A DNA stretch of 64,000 nucleotides from Granulicella sp. S156 (GTDB lineage: Bacteria > Acidobacteriota > Terriglobia > Terriglobales > Acidobacteriaceae): NCBI RefSeq assembly GCF_009766105.1, contig NZ_LMUH01000009.1, positions 435,636 through 499,635 of the forward strand, in the 5' to 3' direction. This document shows, piece by piece, positions 1 to 7,900 of this stretch. A program made the position numbers and the translations under genes. The first letter of the stretch is position 1; each line of letters begins with the position of its first letter. Below the pieces are notes generated by a model. The model was not told the DNA's origin and did not search any database. It worked only from the letters and a program-made list of their open reading frames with translations.

Positions 1-261
1 TTGCGGAGGCTTGCAGGCCGCCTTCGTGCAGGTGAAGTTGCCGGGTACGGTTTGCTGGCTGGAGGGGCGATTTCGTTCGCCCTCGATATGTTGCGGCAGC
101 CCATCGACAGCGTCGGCGATGGCTGGCTCGATCCTCCGCAGTGGATCGCGCTGGGGTCGATACTCGCGGGTGCGATGCTCTTCACGAGAACGCAGTCAAT
201 ACAGAAAAAGAAGATTGTCCTGACCACCGATTCGGGCACACAAATGAAGGAGTTGGTCTAA
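1..261 (+). CDS. lgt: Prolipoprotein diacylglyceryl transferase (Lgt), C-terminal end only
   Basis: The window opens inside this gene, so only about 86 C-terminal residues are visible and the TTG at base 1 is not a real start. The fragment has a hydrophobic stretch (GYGLLAGGAISFALDMLRQP) followed by WLDPPQWIALGSILAGAMLF. This matches the last two membrane segments of Lgt, where the (R/S)F-x-(L/M)E/D-x-(L/F)R pattern and a following QW are conserved. Lgt transfers diacylglycerol from phosphatidylglycerol to the lipobox cysteine of prelipoproteins in the inner membrane. The stop codon directly abuts the ATG of the next gene, so the two are probably co-transcribed. The assignment rests on a short fragment; another membrane protein cannot be excluded. 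Confidence 0.6.
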   Translation: MRRLAGRLRAGEVAGYGLLAGGAISFALDMLRQPIDSVGDGWLDPPQWIALGSILAGAMLFTRTQSIQKKKIVLTTDSGTQMKELV

Positions 262-1593
262 ATGCCATCGCAAAACATGCTGCCCAAGGGGCAGAGACGG
301 CGCACGGTAAAGCATGAGTATCGGGCACAGCGCACGCTGGCCCAGGAGCGCGAGGCCGCGCTTCGTGCCTCCGGCGAGGTCGACGAGGATGCCCCGGTCC
401 AGTCCTACGACACGGCGGAGTTCAGTTCGCCGAGCTTGCCAACCTCGCCCTTCGCCTTCACTCCCGGGCTGGTTACGACCGGGCCGAGTGGCGGCAAGCA
501 TCCCCAGGAGGAGCAATCCCCCCGGCGTTACCCCGCACCCTATGTGTTTCCGGACGACGCGCCCGAGATTCAGGTACTCGACGACCTGGAGGCGCAGGAC
601 GGCGTGCGCAGCTTTACGGCGGATTCCGCTGCCTCCGGCATGCGGCTCGATGCCTACCTGGCCAAGGCCCTGCCGGACATCAGCCGCGCGCGTGTGGTGC
701 TGCTTATTGAAAAGGGCCAGGTGACGGTCGATGACAAGCCGGGCAAGGGCAAGCAGAAGCTGAAGGGTGGCGAGTTGGTCGAGATTGAAGGCGAGCCCCG
801 CCCCGAGCCGCTGCATGCCGAACCGGAAGATATCCCGCTGGACATCGTGTATGAAGACGACGATCTGGCGGTGGTCAATAAAGCGGCCGGCATGATGGTT
901 CATGCGGGCGCAGGCGACTCTGAGCGCAACCGCGGCACGCTGGTCAATGCGCTGTTGTTCCACATGGGTAAATCGCTGTCGCAGGTCAGTGGAGATCTGC
1001 GGCCGGGCATTGTGCATCGGTTGGACAAGCAGACTAGCGGGCTGATCGTCGTCGCGAAGAACGACTCGACGCATCGCAAGCTGAGTGAGATGTTCAGCGA
1101 GCGGCGGATGCGCAAGGTGTACGTGGCGTTGGTGCATGGCTGGATCAAGCCCGCTTCCGGGCCGCAGGACTCGGGCACGATTCAGTTGCCGATCAGCCGC
1201 GACCTCGTCCGCCGCATCCGCATGACGACGCGGCGGCCTGGTGGGCGCAGCGCGGTTTCGCACTGGAGCGTGCTGGAGAAGATCGATGGCCCGTATGGAA
1301 AATTTACCGTGGTCGAAGTGCGTATTGAGACCGGCCGTACCCACCAGATCCGTGTCCACATGCAGGCGATCGGGCATCCAGTGGTGGGCGATTTCCTCTA
1401 CGGAGCGCCGCACCGCATCAACCCCATTGGGGGCCCGCAGGCGGTAGAAGAAGGATTCGAACTGGATCGCAATTTCCTGCACGCCGCCGAGTTGGAGTTC
1501 GCACACCCTCGAACGGGCGAAAAATTAGCGCTGCACGCAGAACTTCCTGAGGAGCTAGTGCAGGTTCTGGAGCGTGTAAGGGGCGCAAGTTGA
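262..1593 (+). CDS. RluA-family 23S rRNA pseudouridine synthase
   Basis: Isomerises specific uridines of large-subunit rRNA to pseudouridine. An S4 RNA-binding domain (MRLDAYLAKALPDISRARV) lies at about residues 127-176, followed by the catalytic domain with the hallmark HRLDKQTSG at 252-260; Asp255 is the expected nucleophile. The RTHQIRVH motif and a C-terminal EFAHPRTG stretch complete the RluC/RluD layout. The protein is 443 residues, longer than usual, because a low-complexity Pro/Ser/Arg-rich extension of about 115 residues precedes the S4 domain. GAAGGAG about nine bases upstream supports this ATG, which follows the lgt stop without a gap. Which rRNA position it modifies cannot be read from sequence. 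Confidence 0.93.
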   Translation: MPSQNMLPKGQRRRTVKHEYRAQRTLAQEREAALRASGEVDEDAPVQSYDTAEFSSPSLPTSPFAFTPGLVTTGPSGGKHPQEEQSPRRYPAPYVFPDDAPEIQVLDDLEAQDGVRSFTADSAASGMRLDAYLAKALPDISRARVVLLIEKGQVTVDDKPGKGKQKLKGGELVEIEGEPRPEPLHAEPEDIPLDIVYEDDDLAVVNKAAGMMVHAGAGDSERNRGTLVNALLFHMGKSLSQVSGDLRPGIVHRLDKQTSGLIVVAKNDSTHRKLSEMFSERRMRKVYVALVHGWIKPASGPQDSGTIQLPISRDLVRRIRMTTRRPGGRSAVSHWSVLEKIDGPYGKFTVVEVRIETGRTHQIRVHMQAIGHPVVGDFLYGAPHRINPIGGPQAVEEGFELDRNFLHAAELEFAHPRTGEKLALHAELPEELVQVLERVRGAS

Positions 1594-1597
1594 TACG

Positions 1598-2686
1598 ATG
1601 GTTGGCATGATCATAAGCAGCAGAGCACGCTGGGTCCTCCTGGCCCTGGCGTGCGTTACAGGCCCGCAGGCCGCAATCTCGCAGACGGCAACCCCGCAAC
1701 CCGCGGTCACACCCGCCACACCTCCCGCAGCCACCCAGCAGCCGACGGCGACCCCTGCAGCTCCGCCAGCGACGACGCAGCAGCCGGCGTCTCCTGCGCA
1801 GCAGACCGCCCCTACTACGCTGCAGCAACGTGATGATGCGCCGCGCGAGCAGACAGGCACGATCAAAATCAACGTCAACGAAGTCGATCTGATCTTTACC
1901 GTAACGGGTAAGGACGGCCATTTCGTTGCTGGCCTGCAACAGCAGAACTTCGGTCTGCTCGACGACGGCAGACCTCCGGTGCGCGTACGCCGCTTCGTTC
2001 AGCAGACGAACCTTCCGCTGCGCGTGGGCATCATGCTCGATACCAGCAGCTCCATCCGGCAGCGCTTCGAGTTCGAACAGCAGGCGGCCACCGACTTTTT
2101 ACTGCAGGTGCTGCATCCGGCCGATCGTGCGTTTGTGGAGGGTTTTGACGTCCAGCTCAACCTCGCGCAGGACTTTACCAACCGTGTCGATATGCTGGAC
2201 ACCGGTATCCGCCGGTTGCGACCCGGCGGTGGCACAGCGCTCTTCGACTCGCTTTATAGGACGTGCAAGGACCAGATGCTGACGCTGCAGCAGGACACCG
2301 CTGTGCGCAAGGCGATCGTGCTGGTCTCGGACGGCGACGACGACTATAGCCGTGTTCTCGAGACTGAAGCCATCAAGATGTGTCAGCGCGCGGAGACGAT
2401 CATTTACACCATCAGCACGAACGTCGGCCCCAGCAGGGACAAGGGTGACGACGTGCTGCAGCAGATCGCGGACGCCACGGGCGGTCAGACCTTCTACCCC
2501 AAGCGTATTGACGATGTGGCTGTTGGCTTCCACAATATCGAAGAAGAGCTGCGCAGCCAGTATCTGCTGGTCTATGAGCCGGCGGACTTCAAGCATGACG
2601 GCTCGTTCCGCACGATTTACCTGCATTCGATCGATACGCGTTACTCGGTCCGGGCAAAGAAAGGCTACTTCGCGCCGCACGAGTAA
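1598..2686 (+). CDS. Secreted VWFA-related domain protein (acidobacterial family)
   Basis: A 362-residue exported protein of the VWFA-related family that is expanded in Acidobacteriota. Residues 1-29 form a signal peptide. Residues 30-80 are a Pro/Ala/Thr/Gln-rich linker with repeated TPAxPPA-like units. A beta-rich region (INVNEVDLIFTVTGKDGHFV) then leads into a von Willebrand A domain. Its metal-ion site DTSSS is at 148-152, with the later VLVSDGDDD supplying further acidic positions. The C-terminal DTRYSVRAKKGYFAPHE is the usual family ending. It starts five bases after the pseudouridine synthase stop. The role is unknown; VWA domains usually mediate metal-dependent protein binding. An ATG three codons downstream is an alternative start. 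Confidence 0.9.
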   Translation: MVGMIISSRARWVLLALACVTGPQAAISQTATPQPAVTPATPPAATQQPTATPAAPPATTQQPASPAQQTAPTTLQQRDDAPREQTGTIKINVNEVDLIFTVTGKDGHFVAGLQQQNFGLLDDGRPPVRVRRFVQQTNLPLRVGIMLDTSSSIRQRFEFEQQAATDFLLQVLHPADRAFVEGFDVQLNLAQDFTNRVDMLDTGIRRLRPGGGTALFDSLYRTCKDQMLTLQQDTAVRKAIVLVSDGDDDYSRVLETEAIKMCQRAETIIYTISTNVGPSRDKGDDVLQQIADATGGQTFYPKRIDDVAVGFHNIEEELRSQYLLVYEPADFKHDGSFRTIYLHSIDTRYSVRAKKGYFAPHE

Positions 2687-2731
2687 ACTTTTTACCTCGA
2701 ATACGGGTCTATCAGAATAGCGAGGTCCGTG

Positions 2732-3307
2732 ATGAAGCTGAGTCTATCCCCTGTCCTTCTGACCGTTGCGCTCTGTGCAGCGGTCGGCTTTACCCTTAAC
2801 GCCCAGCAGCCGCAGGGGGTTATGGAGGCGCTGCGGGGCATTTCCTCGCAGCCGGCGAACCATACGGCGTTTACCTTCGACCACAACATGCTGCAGGCGG
2901 CCGAAGGCTACATGGACGACAGCGCTTCTGGAAAGCGTGCGTTCGCTGCGCTGAACAGCATTACCGTGGAGAACTATCACTACCACGAGCCGGTGTTTTA
3001 CCTGCCTGAGAGTATGTCTGCGCTGGTAGCTGCGTACAACGCCGCAGGCTGGAAACACCTGGTCAACCAGAATGCTTCACCGCATGACTCAGCCTCACCG
3101 CATGCGCCGATCACCGATCTGTGGCTGCACTTCCACAGCGGCGAGATCGAAGATGTGACAGTGCTGGTGCGGGGTCAGCGCGAGATGAACCTGATCGAGG
3201 TCTCAGGTGTGTTGAGCCCTCTGGACCTTGTGCATCTGAGTGGGCACTTCGGCATTCCGAAGATCGACCCCGGTGCGGTGATGGTGCCCGCGCCTCCGGG
3301 TAAGTAG
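2732..3307 (+). CDS. Secreted protein of unknown function
   Basis: Not recognised as a named family. The 191-residue product begins with a clear signal peptide (MKLSLSPVLLTVALCAAVGF...LNAQQ), so it is probably periplasmic or secreted. The middle has His/Tyr clusters (NYHYHEPVFYLPE; WLHFHSGEIEDVTVLVRG). The end is a beta-rich stretch (LIEVSGVLSPLDLVHLSGHFG) that recalls small anti-sigma-operon proteins of the DUF4252 kind, but that resemblance is weak. A GTG just before the ATG would add one residue. It lies 45 bases after the VWFA gene on the same strand and converges with the adenosine deaminase gene, 16 bases away. Confidence 0.75.
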   Translation: MKLSLSPVLLTVALCAAVGFTLNAQQPQGVMEALRGISSQPANHTAFTFDHNMLQAAEGYMDDSASGKRAFAALNSITVENYHYHEPVFYLPESMSALVAAYNAAGWKHLVNQNASPHDSASPHAPITDLWLHFHSGEIEDVTVLVRGQREMNLIEVSGVLSPLDLVHLSGHFGIPKIDPGAVMVPAPPGK

Positions 3308-3322
3308 CTGCTGGGTAAGTAA

Positions 3323-4372
3323 CTACCAGCCGTAACGCTCAACCTCGCCGAGCAGTGCGAGCTTACGCTCGGGCTTGAGGAAGCTGGCTTCGATAGAGTT
3401 GGCTGCGATCTCACGAAGCTGGTCCAGCGAAAGCTCGAACTCCGTGTGTGCAAGCAGATATTCGTCGAGCAGGGTTGCCCCAAAGAACGGCGGGTCGTCG
3501 GAGTTGAGCGTGACCATCAGGCCTTCTTCGAAGTAGCGCCGCGCCGGGTGCTCCAGGAGTGCCGGACAACAGCCGGTGCGGAGGTTGCTCGTGATGTTGA
3601 GCTCGAGCGGGATCTGCCGCTGGGCCAGCACTTCGATGAGATCCAGGTCCTGCTGCGCGGTGAGCGCGTGGCCGATGCGTTCGGCTCCGATATTCAGCGC
3701 CGCCCAGATGCTCTGTGGCCCGGTCGACTCGCCCGCATGACAGGTCAGGTGCAGGCCTGCGGCTTTGGCCTCCGCATAGAGCTCTCGGAAGTCCTGCGCA
3801 GGGCCGCGAGCTTCGTCGCCGCCGATGCCTATGCCGACGACGCTGGGATACTGGTGCTGCAACTCCGCTGCCTTGCGGAAGACTCGCGCGCACTCCTCGA
3901 TCCCGAAGTGGCGTACTGCGTCGATGATCCACAGCAGCGAGATACCGAAGTCTTTTTCGCCACGCAGGCGGCCGCGCTCGATGGCGGCCATGACCTCGTC
4001 CACGTCGAGCCGCGCAAAGTGATAGAGAATGCCGATGGAGATGTAGGCCTCGGCGTGGCGCACGCCCTGTGCGGCAAGATCGCGCAGCATGGCGTAGGTG
4101 ATGGTCTCGTAGTCGGCAGCCGAGTGCAGCCTTTGGGTGACGGCCTTGAAGCTCATCAGGAAGCTGGGGAAGTCGCTGTAGCTGTAGACCTGCTTGGCGG
4201 CTTCGAGCGTCAGTGGGATGGCGTCGTTGGCTTGCGAAAGCTCGACGAGAGTTTCAGGGGTGATCGAGCCCTCGAGGTGCAGATGTAACTCGGCCTTGGG
4301 CAGGCCACGAAGCCAGGTGAGCGGATCGGGTTGGGTGGGCGAATCTTGCGCTGGGCCGGTACGACGTGCCAT
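3323..4372 (-). CDS. add: Adenosine deaminase family protein
   Basis: Cytosolic amidohydrolase predicted to deaminate adenosine (or a related aminopurine) in purine salvage. Zinc-binding HLH is at residues 30-32 within ELHLHLEGS. Further motifs are CHAGES (His212, Glu214), RIGHAL (His235) and NSDDPP at 290-295, the counterpart of the STDDP/SDDP metal site of the family. The length of 349 residues is normal. The first 20 residues are a Pro/Thr-rich tail ahead of the conserved LRGLPKAELHLH. Adenine deaminase-type relatives share the same motifs, so the exact substrate is open. A perfect 10-bp inverted repeat lies just upstream of the start. Confidence 0.9.
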   Translation of the reverse strand: MARRTGPAQDSPTQPDPLTWLRGLPKAELHLHLEGSITPETLVELSQANDAIPLTLEAAKQVYSYSDFPSFLMSFKAVTQRLHSAADYETITYAMLRDLAAQGVRHAEAYISIGILYHFARLDVDEVMAAIERGRLRGEKDFGISLLWIIDAVRHFGIEECARVFRKAAELQHQYPSVVGIGIGGDEARGPAQDFRELYAEAKAAGLHLTCHAGESTGPQSIWAALNIGAERIGHALTAQQDLDLIEVLAQRQIPLELNITSNLRTGCCPALLEHPARRYFEEGLMVTLNSDDPPFFGATLLDEYLLAHTEFELSLDQLREIAANSIEASFLKPERKLALLGEVERYGW

Positions 4373-4380
4373 TCAAGTAG

Positions 4381-4406
4381 TGTAGTCAACTCCCCTGTTG
4401 ACTACA
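4381..4406. promoter_or_regulatory. Perfect inverted repeat in the leader of the adenosine deaminase gene
   Basis: TGTAGTCAAC and GTTGACTACA form 10-bp perfect arms around a 6-base spacer (TCCCCT), 9 bases upstream of the add ATG on the minus strand. Read as RNA it is a hairpin with AGGGGA in the loop; read as DNA it is a dyad of the size bound by GntR- or TetR-type dimers. No regulator gene is adjacent. Operator or 5'-leader hairpin are both possible. Confidence 0.45.
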
Positions 4407-4470
4407 TAAAGGCTTGTTCCTGGACGGCGCGATCCTGACGATTCGATGCCAGGGATCGCGCGGCCATGAG

Positions 4471-5154
4471 CTAGCTCCATTTGCTGTCGCGGCGACCGCC
4501 GCCATTGCCGAAGATCTGTAGCAGGAAGATGAAGATATTGAGGGCGTCGAGATAGATGCTGAGAGCGAGCATTACCGGCGAAGTGCCGGCGGGGCTGTCG
4601 CGGAGCCGCATGAAGTCGACCAGTAGAAGGACACTGAAGATCGCCAGGCCCATCCAGGCGTAGACGCCGGGGCTGATGAAGTGAAAGAACATCGAGAGGA
4701 AGCCAATAATGACCAGCCCAATCAATGCGGCAAAGGCGTAAGAGGCCAGCTTGCGGTAGTCGAAGCGCGCGATCTGCGCGATCATGGCCATTACCGCCAT
4801 GCCCATGGCTGTCGTCACGGCGGCCTCAAAGACGATGGTCTGGCCACCGGCCATATGCAGATAGACCTTGAGCAGCGGGCCGATCTCCACGCCCATCAGC
4901 ACGGTGAAAGCGTAGAAGAGCACCAGGCCGAGGCCTGTGGAGCGGCGTGTGGCGGCCCGGATTCCGAAGATCAGCGCGAAGTTGAGCAGCACTACAAACA
5001 GAAAGCTGATTCCCGGCAGATCCGGTGCGATGTAGGCGCCGAAGGCGGTAAAGAGGAATCCGGCAGTGGTAACCCAAAGCACCTTGCTGAGCAGGCTCGC
5101 GGTGGAGCGGCTGTCGAGGATGCGAATGCCCTGTGATGCGTCGATGGTTCTCAT
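4471..5154 (-). CDS. Bax inhibitor-1/YccA family membrane protein
   Basis: A 227-residue protein with about seven hydrophobic segments from residue 26 onward, ending in FLLQIFGNGGGRRDSKWS. The GPLLKVYLHMAGGQTIVFEAAVTTAMGMA region, the AWMGLAIFSVLLLVDFMRLRD stretch and YLDALNIFIFLLQIFG are typical of the BI-1/YbhL/YccA family. Those bacterial proteins are inner-membrane calcium-leak or membrane-stress proteins and some interact with FtsH; which applies here is unknown. It is transcribed alone on the minus strand, about 98 bases downstream of the start of the adenosine deaminase gene and 65 bases downstream-facing from the DUF2071 gene. Confidence 0.9.
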   Translation of the reverse strand: MRTIDASQGIRILDSRSTASLLSKVLWVTTAGFLFTAFGAYIAPDLPGISFLFVVLLNFALIFGIRAATRRSTGLGLVLFYAFTVLMGVEIGPLLKVYLHMAGGQTIVFEAAVTTAMGMAVMAMIAQIARFDYRKLASYAFAALIGLVIIGFLSMFFHFISPGVYAWMGLAIFSVLLLVDFMRLRDSPAGTSPVMLALSIYLDALNIFIFLLQIFGNGGGRRDSKWS

Positions 5155-5219
5155 GATGACAATCTTAAACCTCTGCAGGATTAGACGCTATGGGAGCTCC
5201 GGGGTCGCAAGGGGCGCGG

Positions 5220-5942
5220 TTAGGCGATGCGTTCGCCAGTGTCCGACTGCACGCTGACGGAGGAACCCTCAGATAGCAGAACACTTGCCGGTTCCTGCCG
5301 GTTGAGCACTGCGAAGGCCTCGCTGTAGAGGGCAGCGAAGTCGACGTCGATGGCGTGGCGGAGGATGGGGTAGGTCTCCCAGCGGGGATGCTGGACCTCG
5401 TAGGCGGAGGTGCTGTCGTCGCGACGTTTGGTATAGCCCCAGTAGTGCTCGGTAATGAACTCTTCTTCGCTGCCGGCGGCAATGGGCTGCGGGTTGGGTG
5501 AGGCTTCGACTCCCAGGCTGTGCCACCTACCACTGTGCTTCCACGAGTACTGCACGTCGAGCGATTGAGGGGTACTGGCGATGCTGGAGTGCGTCGGCAG
5601 GGTTGCGTAGCGCTCCTGGTAGAAGGTGTTGGCGACGAAGGTAATCGCGGCACGGGGAACGAACTCGCGGATAAAGACGACCCCGCGCCGGGGTGGGCCG
5701 TCGGATGGGGTGCGTTTGACATAAAAGCGCAGGTTCACTTCTTCAAACCGGGTGTGGAAGGGAATCGGCAGGCCTTTGAGGCGGACGCGGTCGAAAAGGA
5801 AGCCGACGAGCGAGACGTAGCAGCGGCCGTGGAAGAGATCGAGCTCAAGGCCTCGTGGGAGCCATGGCGTTATCGTTAACGGCTCGACCTCGTACTGCGC
5901 CATGATGAGCTTGCGCCACTCGGCGGTGAGGAAGGTGGACAT
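5220..5942 (-). CDS. YqjF/DUF2071 family protein
   Basis: A 240-residue soluble protein whose N-terminus (FLTAEWRKLIMAQYEVEPLTITPWLPRGLELDLFHGRCYVSLVGFLF) matches the DUF2071 family (COG3361, Bacillus YqjF). The middle has the conserved EEVNLRFYVKR and RRGVVFIREFVPR. The family has an acetoacetate-decarboxylase-like beta fold but no established function. Its 5' side abuts the nested inverted-repeat element at 5984-6095, and it is transcribed in the same direction as EF-P. Confidence 0.88.
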   Translation of the reverse strand: MSTFLTAEWRKLIMAQYEVEPLTITPWLPRGLELDLFHGRCYVSLVGFLFDRVRLKGLPIPFHTRFEEVNLRFYVKRTPSDGPPRRGVVFIREFVPRAAITFVANTFYQERYATLPTHSSIASTPQSLDVQYSWKHSGRWHSLGVEASPNPQPIAAGSEEEFITEHYWGYTKRRDDSTSAYEVQHPRWETYPILRHAIDVDFAALYSEAFAVLNRQEPASVLLSEGSSVSVQSDTGERIA

Positions 5943-5983
5943 GGGTTGTTGGTGAAGGTCTGCAGCGAAAGGGGGCGAGTTTT

Positions 5984-6095
5984 GAGCAGAATCCCTATTG
6001 CTATCCCTTGGAAAGAGCTTAGGAGTGGCACTTTTCTTGGGGAAAAGTGCCGTTCAAATAATCGCCCCCCGCGCACAGCTATAGGGATTCTGCTC
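5984..6095. repeat. Nested inverted-repeat element between efp and the DUF2071 gene
   Basis: Outer arms 5984-5998 and 6081-6095 are a perfect 15-bp inverted repeat (GAGCAGAATCCCTAT). Inside is a second perfect 10-bp inverted repeat (GGCACTTTTC, 6027-6036, with 6042-6051) around a 5-base loop. The right outer arm touches the last base of the efp stop codon. GGGGGCGA (5971-5978) and TCGCCCCC (6062-6069) could pair as an alternative. A small non-autonomous element or a strong bidirectional terminator would both fit; I see no second copy in this window. Confidence 0.7.
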
Positions 6096-6667
6096 TAAGC
6101 TCGCCCTGCAAATTCGCGGTTTTCGGTGGATACCTTGACCTTTTCGCCTTCCTTGATGAAGAGAGGAACCTTGATCTCGAGGCCGGTCTGGAGGCGGGCG
6201 ATCTTGGTGGCGCCGCTGGAGGTGTCGCCGCGGACGGCCGGCTCGGTGTAGGTGATGTCGAGCTCGACGAAGATGGGAAGCTGCAGGCCGATGGGGCTGC
6301 CGTTGTACTTGTGGAGCTGGAGGAGGAGGCCGTCGAGGAGGAAGTCGGCGGCGTTGCCGACGGTGTCGTCGGAGAGAGTGTGGGTCTCGAAGCTCTCCTG
6401 ATCGAGGAAGTGGAAGCCGTCGCCATCGTGGTAGAGGAAGGATGCCGGGACGAGTTCCAGGTCGGGCTCTTTGAACTTGTCCTGGGCCTTAAAGGTCTTA
6501 TCAAAGACGGCGCTGGTGAGGAGGTTGCGCATCTTGAGGCGCACTAGCGTCTGGCCGCCACGAGCGGTGGGGGTGGAGATGTCGGAGTCGAGACAGACGT
6601 AGGGTTCGTTCTCGAACTCGAAGAGATGCTTGCGTTTGACGTGGATTGCTTCGATCAGTGCGGCCAT
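6095..6667 (-). CDS. efp: Elongation factor P
   Basis: Translation factor that binds stalled ribosomes between P and E sites and promotes peptide bonds at polyproline. The 190 residues cover the three beta-barrel domains. The C-terminal part (TEPAVRGDTSS, KVPLFIKEGEKVKV) is canonical EF-P. The domain I loop reads STPTARGGQTL and has Arg36 at the tip where other EF-Ps carry the modified Lys or Arg. The PTARG string is more like the EfpL/YeiP paralogue, so the protein mixes features of both. AGAGGA lies just upstream of the ATG. No epmA/epmB/earP-type modification gene is visible in the window. Confidence 0.92.
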   Translation of the reverse strand: MAALIEAIHVKRKHLFEFENEPYVCLDSDISTPTARGGQTLVRLKMRNLLTSAVFDKTFKAQDKFKEPDLELVPASFLYHDGDGFHFLDQESFETHTLSDDTVGNAADFLLDGLLLQLHKYNGSPIGLQLPIFVELDITYTEPAVRGDTSSGATKIARLQTGLEIKVPLFIKEGEKVKVSTENREFAGRA

Positions 6668-6798
6668 GAATCCTCTTTCCCGTTAAGTATAAGGCGCATC
6701 GTTTTGTGTGGTTTTGGCGTAGGGGCGCAGAAAGGCTGGACTCCGATAAATCATGGGGTACGAGCTTCCCGAGCCAGCTGCGCAGGATATGTTTCTTC

Positions 6799-7701
6799 CT
6801 ACGGCTGTACGTACTGTCTGGGAGAACAACCCATCACTCGGCGGAACGCTTTACCGAAGGCGCTCTCAGATCCATAGCCCAACGACTTCGCGATACTACA
6901 CAGCCCCTCAGCAGAGTTTTCGAGCTGATCTGCAGCCAGCAACATGCGCCAGCGGGTAAGGTACTCGAGAGGCCCAGTACCGACGACGTCACGAAAACGC
7001 CGTGCGAAGCCGGCGCGTGACATGCCGACGCTCTCCGCCAGCGAAAGCACTGTCCAAGGATGTCCGGGCTTCTCGTGCATGTTGGCGATCACCACACTGA
7101 GGTGCTTGTCGGCCAATGCAGCAAGCCATCCGTGATTAGCTTCAGTTGGATCTGCCAGATGCAAACGTAGTGCTTGGATCAACATCATGGACGCGAGATG
7201 CTGTGTCACCAGTGAACCGCCCGGTTGCGCTTGAGAGAGCTCTTCGGTCATCCGCTCGATTGACCATCGCATGACGGCTTTCCCCGTCTCGCTGCGGATA
7301 TGTACTACCAGCGGCAATGCACTCAAGAGTAGCTGCGTGTGACCACCCTTGAGCGCGAAATGGCCACCTGCAATATAGCCCGGCGCATCCGTCGCGCCCA
7401 GTGCTTCGCCTCCGTTGCGTCTCCGGGCTGCGACCTCGGAGCGATCCATCGGCTTTAGCGAAAGTTCTGCTGCGAATCGAAAGGGGCGTCCATGAGGAAG
7501 CACCACGCAGTCTCCGGTGTTCAGCCTGACAGGCTCAGAAACACCCTCGACGATCAGCCAGCAGGCGCCTGCAAGCATTGCATAGCACTTGATTCCGAGG
7601 TGTGTCGGGTATTGGATCGCTACGTCGGCCGGAATTGCGTAACCGCCGGCGATATAGGGCTGCGGTTTCAGGAGGGCGAGAACCTCGGAGAGCGGGTCCA
7701 T
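6799..7701 (-). CDS. AraC-family transcriptional regulator with cupin-type sensor domain
   Basis: About 300 residues from the chosen ATG (MDPLSEVLALLKP), which is the usual beginning of this AraC subgroup; the frame is open for 44 more codons upstream with other ATGs. The N-terminal half is a cupin-6 ligand domain (GDCVVLPHGRPFRF). The C-terminal two-helix-turn-helix domain contains TVLSLAESVGMSRAGFARRFRDVVGTGPLEYLTRWRM and GYGSESAFGKAFRRVMGCSPRQYV. It is divergent from the SDR gene at 7901, the arrangement typical of AraC regulators that control a neighbouring oxidoreductase. No strong ribosome-binding site marks any candidate start, so the 5' end is uncertain. Confidence 0.88.
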   Translation of the reverse strand: MDPLSEVLALLKPQPYIAGGYAIPADVAIQYPTHLGIKCYAMLAGACWLIVEGVSEPVRLNTGDCVVLPHGRPFRFAAELSLKPMDRSEVAARRRNGGEALGATDAPGYIAGGHFALKGGHTQLLLSALPLVVHIRSETGKAVMRWSIERMTEELSQAQPGGSLVTQHLASMMLIQALRLHLADPTEANHGWLAALADKHLSVVIANMHEKPGHPWTVLSLAESVGMSRAGFARRFRDVVGTGPLEYLTRWRMLLAADQLENSAEGLCSIAKSLGYGSESAFGKAFRRVMGCSPRQYVQP

Positions 7702-7900
7702 ACGGCGGTCCATCGCCAAGGCAGGAGAATCCGGTGCAGGTTGTAGTTTTTCCGAGTTCAACTCACGCGGCGATGAGACGATTGAACCAATCATTTGGAC
7801 TAAAAGTATAAATCGTCTAATTCTCGCGGCCATCTACTGGTCTAGGCATCGAGAATGCTGCACTCTCGCGAGGCAGTTTCTACGTCCAGGAGGCGTCATC

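Noticed and set aside
196..1506. Long minus-strand open frame over the pseudouridine synthase gene
   Set aside because: It mirrors a well-supported gene in GC-rich DNA, has no start signal or family resemblance, and is Arg/His/Leu-rich as expected for an antisense shadow.
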